Assembly (NCBI RefSeq): GCF_009915685.1
Contig: NZ_JAABLP010000003.1
Source of the DNA: Pannonibacter tanglangensis
GTDB taxonomy: Bacteria > Pseudomonadota > Alphaproteobacteria > Rhizobiales > Stappiaceae
Reading direction: 5' to 3' (one strand)
DNA length: 64,000 nt
The notes under the pieces were generated by a model. That model worked only from the letters and a program-made list of their open reading frames with translations, did no database searches and was not told the DNA's origin. The position numbers and the translations under genes were made by a program. Below, piece by piece: positions 1-8,502 of this stretch (position 1 is its first letter; each line of letters begins with the position of its first letter).

Positions 1-1
1 G

Positions 2-2059
2 CTCGCCGAGGTGGAGCTGCTGACCGCCCGCAACGAGGCCGAGGAGGCGCTGGCCGTCGCCATTGCCCTGCGCGAGGCGCTGGAGCGCGGCGAGACGGCT
101 GCCCTCGTCTCGCCCGACCGCCTGCTGGCCCGCCGTGTCGCCGAGGAGCTGGGCCGCTGGTCGATCACCGTCGACGACAGCGCCGGGCGGCCGCTCGACC
201 AGACGCCGCCCGCCGTGCTGGCCATGCTCGCCGCGCGGCTGGCGCTGGAGGGCTGCGTGCCGCTCGACCTGCTCGCGCTCCTGAAACACCCGCTCGCCCG
301 GCTGGGTTTGCCGGCGAAGGAAATCCGCGCCGCGGCCCGGTCGCTGGAGCGCGGCGTCCTGCGCGGCCCCTTGCCGCACCTGGGCTCCGGCGGGCTGGTC
401 GAGGCCATCGCTGCTGCGCGTCTCGCATCCGAGGGCGCGCATGTGCCGCGCTGGAAGAAGCTGGTCGAGGCAGACTGGACCGCCGTCGAGGATCTCGTTT
501 CCCGCCTGTGCGCGGCCCTGGCGCCGCTGGAACGCCTGGCCGAGCAAGACGGGCCCGTGCCCGTTGTCGAGCTGGCCAGCGCCCATGCCGAGGTGCTGAA
601 GGCCATCGCCGGCGACGAGACGGGCAGCGAGGCGGAACTCTATCGCGGCGAGACCGGCGATGCGCTGGCCCTCGCCCTCGCCGGCCTGATGGAAGCGGGC
701 CGCGCCGGGCTTGCCGTGCCGGCGCGCGAATGGCCCTCCGTGTTCTCGGCACTGATCGCGGGCACCGCCGTGCGCCGCCGGCTGCCGGGGGATCCGCGCA
801 TCCAGATCCTGGGACCGATGGAAGCGCGTCTGCAGCGGCCGGATCTGGTCATTCTTGGCGGCCTCAACGAAGGCGTCTGGCCGCAGCGCACCCGCAACGA
901 TCCCTGGCTCAACCGGCCGATGAAGCGCGATCTCGGGCTGGAACCGCCGGAACGCCGCATCGGCGCCGGCGCGCATGATTTCGTGCAAGGGATGGGCGCG
1001 CGGCGCGTGATCCTGTCCCGCGCGGCCCGTGCCGATGGCGCGCCGACGGTGACCTCGCGCTGGCTGCAAAGGCTCTTGACCCTCGCCGGACCGCAGGCCG
1101 AAGCGGAGATGGCCGCCCGAGGCCGCCGCTGGCTGGACCTCACCACCCGTCTCGACCGCCCGGATGGTCCGGTGACCCCCGCCGCCCGGCCGGAGCCGAA
1201 GCCGCCGCTGGCCGCCCGGCCGCGCCAGCTGTCGGTGACCGAGATCGAGCGGCTGGTGCGCGATCCTTACGCCATCTTCGCCCGCCGGGTGCTCGGTCTC
1301 GAGCCGGTCGATCCGGTTGGCGGCGCGCCAGGGGCGGCAGACAAGGGCACGATCATCCACGATGCGCTGGCGCGTTTTCTTGCCGACTGGGATGGCCCGT
1401 TCGATCACACGGCCGTCGCCCGCCTGACGGAGATCGGCGAGGAGGTATTTGCGCCGCTGGATGCCTTCCCGGCCGTGCGGGCGCTGTGGTGGCCGCGCTT
1501 CCTGCGCATCGCCGAAGGCTTCGTCGCCTGGGAGCGGTCGCGCGACCCCCGTGTCTCCAACCGCTTCGTCGAGATCGGGGGCGGGGCGGAGCTGGTGCTG
1601 CCGGGGGCCGAGTTCCGGCTGACGGGCCGCGCCGACCGCATCGATCTCCTGAGCGACGGCACCCTGTCGGTCATCGACTACAAGACCGGCCAGGCGCCGA
1701 GCCAGAAGCAGGTCGATGCGCTCCTGTCGCCGCAGCTGCCGCTGGAAGTGGCGATGATCACCCGCGGCGGCTTTGCCTGCATTCCCTCCGACCGGCCCGT
1801 GTCCGAGCTGCTCTACCTGCAGCTGAAAGGCGCGCGCGAGGCCCTGAGCGAACAGGGCCGCACGCCAAAGGACACAAGCGTCGGCGAACTGGCGGAAGCC
1901 TCATGGCAGCGGCTGGAAGCGCTCATCGCCGCCTATCAGGATGAGGCGAAGGGCTATCTGTCCCGCGCGCGCGTGGAAAAGGAACGCGACATGAACGGGC
2001 CTTACGACCATCTGGCCCGCGTCAAGGAATGGGCGATCGGCGGAGGAGAAGGCGAATGA
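2..2059 (+). CDS. addB: AddB, double-strand break repair helicase-nuclease subunit (5' end outside window)
   Basis: C-terminal about 685 residues of AddB, partner of AddA in the helicase-nuclease that resects DNA double-strand breaks and loads RecA (the alphaproteobacterial counterpart of RecBCD). The reading frame runs off the left edge, so the N-terminal part is missing here. The visible part holds helicase-like core (for example VILGGLNEGVWPQ near nt 850) and ends in a PD-(D/E)XK nuclease: GTIIHDALARFL near nt 1345, then GRADRID and VIDYKTG near nt 1625-1690. I see no C-terminal cysteine cluster, so the 4Fe-4S staple known from Bacillus AddB appears to be absent. The stop overlaps the addA start (ATGA), indicating translational coupling. 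Confidence 0.95.
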   Translation, partial: LAEVELLTARNEAEEALAVAIALREALERGETAALVSPDRLLARRVAEELGRWSITVDDSAGRPLDQTPPAVLAMLAARLALEGCVPLDLLALLKHPLARLGLPAKEIRAAARSLERGVLRGPLPHLGSGGLVEAIAAARLASEGAHVPRWKKLVEADWTAVEDLVSRLCAALAPLERLAEQDGPVPVVELASAHAEVLKAIAGDETGSEAELYRGETGDALALALAGLMEAGRAGLAVPAREWPSVFSALIAGTAVRRRLPGDPRIQILGPMEARLQRPDLVILGGLNEGVWPQRTRNDPWLNRPMKRDLGLEPPERRIGAGAHDFVQGMGARRVILSRAARADGAPTVTSRWLQRLLTLAGPQAEAEMAARGRRWLDLTTRLDRPDGPVTPAARPEPKPPLAARPRQLSVTEIERLVRDPYAIFARRVLGLEPVDPVGGAPGAADKGTIIHDALARFLADWDGPFDHTAVARLTEIGEEVFAPLDAFPAVRALWWPRFLRIAEGFVAWERSRDPRVSNRFVEIGGGAELVLPGAEFRLTGRADRIDLLSDGTLSVIDYKTGQAPSQKQVDALLSPQLPLEVAMITRGGFACIPSDRPVSELLYLQLKGAREALSEQGRTPKDTSVGELAEASWQRLEALIAAYQDEAKGYLSRARVEKERDMNGPYDHLARVKEWAIGGGEGE

Positions 2060-5000
2060 GCAAGCCGCAGATCCCGCTCGCCACCCGCCAGCGCCAGGAC
2101 CTTGCCTCGCGCCCCGGTGCCTCCGCCTGGGTGAGCGCCAACGCCGGTTCCGGCAAGACCTTCGTCCTGTCCCGCCGCGTCGTGCGGCTGCTGCTCGATG
2201 GCACCGATCCCTCGCGCATCCTCTGCCTCACCTTCACCAAGGCGGCCGCGGCCGAAATGGCGACCCGCGTGTTCCGCCTGCTGGGCGAGTGGGTCGGACT
2301 TGACGATGCCGCCCTTTCGGCAGCGCTCACCGACATCGACGGCACGGCCCCCTCGGCCGCGCGGCTCGCCACGGCCCGCCGGCTCTTCGCCAAGGCGCTG
2401 GAGACCCCGGGCGGCCTGAAGATCCAGACCATCCACGCCTTCTGCGAGGCCTTGCTGCACCAGTTTCCGCTGGAGGCCAATGTCGCCGGGCATTTCTCGG
2501 TGCTGGACGACCGGCTCGCCGCCGAACTGATGGCGGAGGCGCGCGCGCGCGTCCTGCATGCAGCCGAAACCGCGCCGGACAGCGCCCTCGGCCAGTCGCT
2601 CAGCCTGCTGATCACCCAGATGGGCGACAGCACCGTCGAGGAGCTGATGGCCGACGCGATTGCCCGGCGCGACGCGCTGGCGCGCTGGCTGGTCGACGCG
2701 GGCGACCTGGAACTGGCGCTGGCCGAGCTGCGCCAGAGTTTCGCCATCCCGGCTGGAGAGAGCGAAGCGGCGATCGCCGACGAGATGCGCAACGCCCGGC
2801 TGATCCGCGATCCGCTCGCCGTGGCCGAGGCCCTGCGCTACGGCTCGGCCAACGACATCAAGGCCGCCGACAAGTTGGTGGCCGCCGCTGCGACGCTGAA
2901 GCCGGGCAGCCCGGGACAGGCGAGCTTCGAGGCCGCCTGGCTCTCCGTGTTCTTTACCCAGAAACTGACCCCGGCGAAGAGCCTCGCCACCAAGAAGGTG
3001 GCCGACCGGTTCCCGGACGTGGTGGAGCAGATGCAGGCCGAACAGGAACGGCTCATGGTCCTCCTCGACCGGCGCCGCGCGCTCAGGGCCTTCGAGGTGA
3101 CCGCTGCCATCCTGCAGCTTGCCGATGGCGTCATTGCCGACTACGAGGCGGGCAAGGCGCGGCGCGGACTGCTCGACTTCGAGGATCTGGTGGTGCGCAC
3201 CGCCAACCTTCTCTCCAACTCCGATGCGGCCCAGTGGGTGCAGTACAAGCTGGACCAGGGGCTCGACCACATCCTCGTCGACGAGGCGCAGGACACCAGC
3301 CCGCGCCAGTGGCAGGTGGTGACGGCGCTGGCCGAGGAGTTCTTTGCCGGCGTCGGCGCCCGGCGCGGGCCGCGCACGATCTTTGCCGTGGGCGACGAGA
3401 AGCAGTCGATCTACTCGTTCCAGGGCGCGGTACCGGCCTATTTCGACGAGATGCGGCGCTATTTCGACCAGCGGGCCGCCCAGGCGCAGCAGCCGTTCCA
3501 CCCCGTGGAGCTGCAGCTCTCCTTCCGCTCCACGCCGGATGTCCTTCGCGCCGTCGACAAGGTGTTCGCGGCGCCGGAGGCCCATGCCGGCCTGTCGCAG
3601 GATCTGAAGGCCCCCGTGCACGAGGCGATCCGCCGCGATCCGGGGCTCATCGAGATCTGGCCGCTGGAAGAGGAGCAGGACACCGAGGAGCCGGACGACT
3701 GGACGCTTCCGGTCGACCATCTCGGCGCCGGCTCGCCGATGCTGCGCGTTGCCCGCCGCATCGCGGAGACGCTGCGCCAGTGGATGGACGACGGCACCGC
3801 CGGGCCCGGCGACGTCATGGTGCTGGTGCGCAAGCGTGGTCCCTTCGTCGAGGCGCTCAACCGGGAAATGAAGCGGCTCGGCGTGCCGGCCGCCGGCAGC
3901 GACCGGCTGGTGCTGACCGAACACATCGCCGTCATGGACCTGGTCGCGCTCGGCCGCTTCATCCTGTTGCCCGAGGACGACCTGTCGCTGGCCGCCGTGC
4001 TGAAAAGCCCCCTGTTCGGCCTGGACGACGACGCCCTGCTGACGCTCGCCCGCGAGACCCCGGAGCGCCTGCGTGCGGGGACCCTGTGGCAGGCGCTCCT
4101 GAAGCGCGCCGATCAGGATGCGGCCTGGGAGACAGTGCGCCGGCAGCTCGAGACCTGGCGCGCGCGGGCGGATTTCATGCCGCCCTTCGAGTTCTATGCC
4201 CGCCTCCTGTCCGTCGATGGCGGCCGCCGGGCCTTCCGCGCCCGCATGGGGGCGGAGGTGGATGACGTGCTGGACGAGTTCCTGGCGCTTGCCATGGGCT
4301 ACGAGCAGACCGGCATTCCGGGGCTGGAAGGCTTCCTCGCCTGGCTCGCCGCCGCGCCGACCGAGATCAAGCGCGAGCTGACCAACGCCAGCGGTCTTGT
4401 CCGCATCATGACCGTGCACGGGTCGAAGGGGCTGGAAGCGCCGATCGTCATTCTGGTTGATCCGGGCAGCGCGCCGGCCAGCGCCACCCATGACCCGAGT
4501 TTCCTGCCCTTTGCGCGCGGCAGCGACGCGCTGACACCGCCCGCCCTCGTCTGGCTGCCGCCGAAGGACGAGCGGATGGCCTGGCAGGACGACGCGATTG
4601 CCAACGCCCGTCGGGCAACGGAAGAGGAATACCGGCGGCTGCTGTATGTCGCCATGACACGGGCCGAGGACCGGCTGATCGTCTGCGGCTGGGCCCCGAA
4701 GAAGGGGCCCAAGGATGGCTGCTGGTATCAGCTGATCGCCAGCGCGCTGAAGCCCGAGGCTGTCGAGCGCAAGGGCCCGGACGGTCAGGTCATTGCCTGG
4801 GACTGGCGCCAGCCCGGCACGGCAGCTGACGCAGCGCCCGTCGCCCGGTCGCATGCGACGGCGGTTGCCGCCGCCCCCGCTCCCGCGCCGCTGCCCGACT
4901 GGCTCCTGCGGCCGGTCGAGACGCCGAAGCGGATGCCGCGCCTGCAGCCCTCCCGCGTCTTCGAGGCCATGGAGATGAAGGAAGGCATCGAGGCGACGCC

Positions 5001-5577
5001 CGGCCTGTCGGTGCTGGAGGCGCGGCGTCAGCCGGAGGCCTGGCCGCTGGAACGCGGCCGTCTGCTGCACCGCCTGCTGGAAACCCTGCCGGATCTGCCA
5101 GCCGAGGAGCGCGGCCCGGCGGCCCGGCGTCTCATCGCCTCCGGCCTGGCCCCCCGCTTTGCCAACCGGGCCGACGAGCTGACGGCCGAGGTGCTGCGCA
5201 TCGTCGGGGATCCTGCGTTCGCCTCGATTTTTGCGGCCGGAGGACTGGCGGAAGTTCCGATCACCGGACAGCTCGTGGCGGCGGACGGCATCACCGTGCA
5301 GGTCACCGGCCAGATCGACCGGCTGGTGGTGACTACGGAGCGGGTGCTGATCCTCGACTACAAGACCAACCGGCACGTGCCGGAGGATGCAACAGGCATT
5401 CCGCCCGACTATCTTGCCCAGCTTGCCGTCTACCGGGCGCTGCTGCAGCAGATCTACCCCGGCCGGGCGGTGGAGGCGGCACTGCTGTGGACGTCGGTGC
5501 CGCGGCTGATGCCGGTCGAGAGCCCGGCGCTGGATGCAATCCTGCTGCAGCTGAGGAGTACGGCCTCGTTGACTTGA
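2056..5577 (+). CDS. addA: AddA, double-strand break repair helicase-nuclease subunit
   Basis: UvrD/Rep-type superfamily 1 helicase with C-terminal nuclease, 1173 aa, the 3'-5' motor of AddAB. Motifs in order: Walker A ANAGSGKT (residues 28-35), DEAQD box VDEAQD (408-413), GDEKQSIYSFQGA, motif V TVHGSKGLEAP, motif VI YVAMTRAEDRL, and nuclease ILDYKT (1099-1104) after QIDRL. I chose the ATG at 2056 because it overlaps the addB stop and follows GGAGGAGAAGG at 2042-2052; an in-frame ATG at 2029 lies inside addB without such a site. Forms an operon with addB, and trxA follows 82 bp downstream. Confidence 0.96.
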   Translation: MSKPQIPLATRQRQDLASRPGASAWVSANAGSGKTFVLSRRVVRLLLDGTDPSRILCLTFTKAAAAEMATRVFRLLGEWVGLDDAALSAALTDIDGTAPSAARLATARRLFAKALETPGGLKIQTIHAFCEALLHQFPLEANVAGHFSVLDDRLAAELMAEARARVLHAAETAPDSALGQSLSLLITQMGDSTVEELMADAIARRDALARWLVDAGDLELALAELRQSFAIPAGESEAAIADEMRNARLIRDPLAVAEALRYGSANDIKAADKLVAAAATLKPGSPGQASFEAAWLSVFFTQKLTPAKSLATKKVADRFPDVVEQMQAEQERLMVLLDRRRALRAFEVTAAILQLADGVIADYEAGKARRGLLDFEDLVVRTANLLSNSDAAQWVQYKLDQGLDHILVDEAQDTSPRQWQVVTALAEEFFAGVGARRGPRTIFAVGDEKQSIYSFQGAVPAYFDEMRRYFDQRAAQAQQPFHPVELQLSFRSTPDVLRAVDKVFAAPEAHAGLSQDLKAPVHEAIRRDPGLIEIWPLEEEQDTEEPDDWTLPVDHLGAGSPMLRVARRIAETLRQWMDDGTAGPGDVMVLVRKRGPFVEALNREMKRLGVPAAGSDRLVLTEHIAVMDLVALGRFILLPEDDLSLAAVLKSPLFGLDDDALLTLARETPERLRAGTLWQALLKRADQDAAWETVRRQLETWRARADFMPPFEFYARLLSVDGGRRAFRARMGAEVDDVLDEFLALAMGYEQTGIPGLEGFLAWLAAAPTEIKRELTNASGLVRIMTVHGSKGLEAPIVILVDPGSAPASATHDPSFLPFARGSDALTPPALVWLPPKDERMAWQDDAIANARRATEEEYRRLLYVAMTRAEDRLIVCGWAPKKGPKDGCWYQLIASALKPEAVERKGPDGQVIAWDWRQPGTAADAAPVARSHATAVAAAPAPAPLPDWLLRPVETPKRMPRLQPSRVFEAMEMKEGIEATPGLSVLEARRQPEAWPLERGRLLHRLLETLPDLPAEERGPAARRLIASGLAPRFANRADELTAEVLRIVGDPAFASIFAAGGLAEVPITGQLVAADGITVQVTGQIDRLVVTTERVLILDYKTNRHVPEDATGIPPDYLAQLAVYRALLQQIYPGRAVEAALLWTSVPRLMPVESPALDAILLQLRSTASLT

Positions 5578-5659
5578 CGGATGTTGCCCCGGTCCCTACG
5601 TTCCGTTCAACGAAACAACGGGCCGGGTTTGCGCCCGCCCGCCTGCGAAAGTGACAGTC

Positions 5660-5980
5660 ATGGCTACCAGCAAAGTGACCGACGCCAGCTTCGACGCCGA
5701 CGTCCTCAATTCCTCCGAACCGGTCGTGGTCGACTTCTGGGCCGAATGGTGCGGTCCGTGCAAGATGATCGCTCCGGCGCTTGAGGAAATCTCCGAGGAG
5801 ATGGCCGGCAAGGTCAAGATCGCCAAGATCAACATCGACGAGAACCAGGCGATGGCCATGAAGTATGGCGTCCGCTCCATCCCGATGCTGATCCTGTTCA
5901 AGAACGGCGAGCCGATGGCCACCCAGGTGGGCGCCGCCCCGAAGGGCAAGATCGCCGACTGGATCAGGAACGCCCTCTGA
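5660..5980 (+). CDS. trxA: Thioredoxin 1
   Basis: Cytoplasmic thiol-disulfide reductant of 106 aa with the active site WCGPC (Cys31, Cys34) and the conserved cis-proline in SIPML. The ATG at 5660 gives the usual thioredoxin length; a GTG nine bases earlier is also open. Gene order addB-addA-trxA is the usual rhizobial one, and the short gap after addA fits cotranscription. Confidence 0.97.
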   Translation: MATSKVTDASFDADVLNSSEPVVVDFWAEWCGPCKMIAPALEEISEEMAGKVKIAKINIDENQAMAMKYGVRSIPMLILFKNGEPMATQVGAAPKGKIADWIRNAL

Positions 5981-6247
5981 GACCGGAGGCCTCGGCCACC
6001 GGTGCCGCCGCACCGCATCTGCGGATTGGCAGGCGCGGTCCGGCAGGGTAAAGACAGGCCAGGGCCGGTTCCAGCCCCGGGCAAGCCGAATGGGTCACGC
6101 TGCGACAGCTGGCCCCATGCCCGGCAGGCTCGCGGCGAACCGGCCTTTGCTTGTGTTCCCCGCCCCGGACCCGCCGGCTGACAGGCAGGCGGCGCAGGCG
6201 AGGGAACGCCCAACCCAGGAACTGCCCCAACCAGGGATGTTTGACAA

Positions 6248-6844
6248 ATGACCGACGAGACCAACACTCCCGAGGCGGATACCGCTGCCACGGCGGCCGA
6301 AGCCGGCGCCGGCGCCGACGCTGCCCTTGATCCCGTCGAGGTGCTCAAGGCGGAGAACGCCGAGCTGAAGGACCGGGCCCTGCGCGTGATGGCGGAGATG
6401 GAAAATCTGCGCCGCCGCACGGAAAAGGAAATCAAGGATGTCCGCCAGTATGCGGTCGCCGGCTTCGCCCGCGACATGCTGACCGTGTCGGACAACCTGC
6501 GCCGGGCGCTCGAGGCCCTGCCGGCAGATGCACGCGAGAGCGCCGACGCCGGACTGACGGCCCTGATCGAAGGAGTCGAGATGACCGAACGCGAGCTCCT
6601 GAACCAGCTCGACAAGCACGGGGTCAAGAAGCTCGATCCCATGGGCCAGAAGTTCGACCCGAACTTCCATCAGGCCATGTTCGAGGTGCCGAACCCGAAC
6701 GTGCCGAACAACACCGTCGTCCAGGTCGTGCAGGCGGGCTATGCCATCGCCGACCGCGTGCTGCGCCCGGCCCTCGTCGGCGTCGCCAAGGGCGGCCCGA
6801 AGGAAGCGCCGGCGCCGGAAGCGGGTGTCGACACCACGGCCTGA
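6248..6844 (+). CDS. grpE: GrpE, nucleotide exchange factor for DnaK
   Basis: 198 aa. Acidic Ala-rich N-terminus (1-35), a long coiled-coil helix (about 36-85, with MENLRRRTEKEI), the four-helix region, and the C-terminal beta domain containing FDPNFHQAMFEVPN and the final VLRPALVGVAKG typical of GrpE. It releases ADP from DnaK during heat-shock chaperone cycling. Unusually, the neighbour is trxA: the repressor gene hrcA, which commonly precedes grpE, and dnaK/dnaJ are not in the window. The 267-bp gap upstream shows no other gene. Confidence 0.95.
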   Translation: MTDETNTPEADTAATAAEAGAGADAALDPVEVLKAENAELKDRALRVMAEMENLRRRTEKEIKDVRQYAVAGFARDMLTVSDNLRRALEALPADARESADAGLTALIEGVEMTERELLNQLDKHGVKKLDPMGQKFDPNFHQAMFEVPNPNVPNNTVVQVVQAGYAIADRVLRPALVGVAKGGPKEAPAPEAGVDTTA

Positions 6845-6890
6845 CCGGGCCCCGGGCTTCTGCCGTGGCGATGTCCGGACCTTCATGAAA

Positions 6891-6932
6891 AAGGGCGCGT
6901 CCCGCCGGTCGGCAGGGCGCGCCCTTCCTGTT
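6891..6932. terminator. Bidirectional rho-independent terminator between grpE and tsaE-amgK
   Basis: A 9-bp stem AAGGGCGCG (6891-6899) pairs with CGCGCCCTT (6918-6926). Beyond it lies a run of A on the left (U-tract for the - strand gene) and TTCCTGTTT on the right. It lies between two convergent genes and can end transcription from both. Confidence 0.75.
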
Positions 6933-6946
6933 TGCCCTGACGCCGG

Positions 6947-8494
6947 TCAGGTGCCGATGCGTCGGTGAAACCAGGTCCGCAGGCCATCGAGAACCGGATG
7001 GGCCAGCGCACGGTCGAGATAGCCCGCCATGCGCGGCAGATGCGCCATGTAGCCCGGCTTGCCTTCCCGCAGATTGAGACGGATGAACAGGCCGAGGATC
7101 TTGGCCACCCGCTGCGCGGCCGTCACCGCATAGGCCGCATGGAAGGCGTCGGCATCGAAGTCCGGCGTCACCGCCCGCCGCGCGGCCACATAGACCTCGA
7201 CCAGATGCCGCTCCAGCGCGACGCTCATGTCGACACGGGCATCCAGCGCCAGCGAGGACACGTCATAGGCCAGCGGGCCCAGCACGCAGTCCTGGTAATC
7301 GATCAGGCCGAGGCGGTCGAACCCGCTGCGGTGCTCGCGCCAGATGATGTTGGGCGAATGATAGTCGCGCAGCACCCAGCCGGTCTCCGCATGGGCAATG
7401 TCGTCCAGCGCCCGGTTCCAGAGCGCGTGATATTCCGCCCGCAGATCGGCGGACACGAAATCGGGCGACACGGGCACGCCGGCGCGCCACGGCACGTACC
7501 AGTCGAGGAACAGGTCCGCTTCGGTCAAGAGGGCGCGACGGGAATAGGCCGGGATCGTGTAGCTGCCGCCATCGGGCAAGGGCAGCGTCTCGGACCAGGG
7601 CGCCGTCGCGTGCATGTCGGCCAGCAGCAGCGCAGCCGCCTCGTAGCGCTCCTGGATCGGCGCGCGGTCACGCACAAGGGTGTCGGAGCCGAGGTCTTCC
7701 AGCACGATGAGGCAGCGCGCCTCATCGGCGGCGTGGATCTGCGGTGCCGCAAAGCCACGCCGGCGCAGCTCCTCGGTCAGCGCCAGGAACGGCGTCACCG
7801 TACGGGCACGATGCACGATCTCGCCGTAGCTCGGCGTCTCGCCCGGCCCGGCCAGCGTGTAGAGCGGCGGTGCATTCATGACGATCGCCGTCCGGTCGTC
7901 GAAATGCAGGCGCTCGTAGGTGCGCGCCGCTGCGTCGCCGATCAGGTAGCGCCGCGCGGCGAAGCCGAAGCCGGCGCGGGCCATCAGCGCGCGGATCGCA
8001 ATGGTGCGCTCCAGCCGTTCCCCCCAGCGCCCGGCGTGCGCGGGATCGGCAACGGAGAAGATGACGCGCCGGCCGTCGTCCGTCTGCCCCGGCTCGAAGC
8101 GCAGGCTGAGCGCCCCGCGCGGCAGCAGCCCGGCTGCCTTCTCCGGCCATTCGACCAGCGCGGCACCTGTCGCCACAAGATCGTCGAGCCCCAGTTCCAG
8201 CACCTCCTCCGGCTCGTCCAGACGGTAGAGATCGAGATGGGAGACGGTCAGGCGCGGCAGGTCATAGGTCTGGACCAGCGTGAAGGTCGGGCTTGGTACC
8301 TCGAGCGCGGGATCGGCGGCAAAGGCCCGGAGCAGCGCCCGGGCAAAGGTCGACTTGCCGGCCCCGAGATCACCGGAGAGCGTGATCAGGTCGCCGGCAG
8401 ACAGGAGGGCGGCGAGGTCGTCCGCCAGGCGCAGGGTCGCGGCTTCGTCGGCAAGATCGAGGGACAGGAGAAAGGTGGCGGAGGCAGGCGCCAT
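6947..8494 (-). CDS. TsaE-type ATPase fused to an AmgK-like sugar kinase
   Basis: 515 aa, two domains. Residues 1-150 are TsaE (YjeE), the ATPase of the machine that makes threonylcarbamoyl-adenosine on tRNA: Walker A GDLGAGKS (41-48), SPTFTLV, HLDLYRL, VEWPEKA. Residues about 165-515 are an aminoglycoside-phosphotransferase-like kinase with the catalytic loop RDYHSPN (Asp377, Asn382) and the metal site LIDYQD (Asp399). The second half resembles AmgK, which phosphorylates recycled N-acetylmuramate/N-acetylglucosamine in peptidoglycan salvage. Fusions of this kind are known in Hyphomicrobiales. It starts 8 bp after the upstream kinase gene, so the two are one operon. The kinase substrate is inferred, not shown. 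Confidence 0.9.
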   Translation of the reverse strand: MAPASATFLLSLDLADEAATLRLADDLAALLSAGDLITLSGDLGAGKSTFARALLRAFAADPALEVPSPTFTLVQTYDLPRLTVSHLDLYRLDEPEEVLELGLDDLVATGAALVEWPEKAAGLLPRGALSLRFEPGQTDDGRRVIFSVADPAHAGRWGERLERTIAIRALMARAGFGFAARRYLIGDAAARTYERLHFDDRTAIVMNAPPLYTLAGPGETPSYGEIVHRARTVTPFLALTEELRRRGFAAPQIHAADEARCLIVLEDLGSDTLVRDRAPIQERYEAAALLLADMHATAPWSETLPLPDGGSYTIPAYSRRALLTEADLFLDWYVPWRAGVPVSPDFVSADLRAEYHALWNRALDDIAHAETGWVLRDYHSPNIIWREHRSGFDRLGLIDYQDCVLGPLAYDVSSLALDARVDMSVALERHLVEVYVAARRAVTPDFDADAFHAAYAVTAAQRVAKILGLFIRLNLREGKPGYMAHLPRMAGYLDRALAHPVLDGLRTWFHRRIGT

Positions 8495-8502
8495 GGACGT
8501 CC

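Noticed and set aside
2002..5376. A very long open frame on the - strand opposite addA.
   Set aside because: Shadow of addA in GC-rich DNA; low-complexity Arg/His/Gly composition and no domain.
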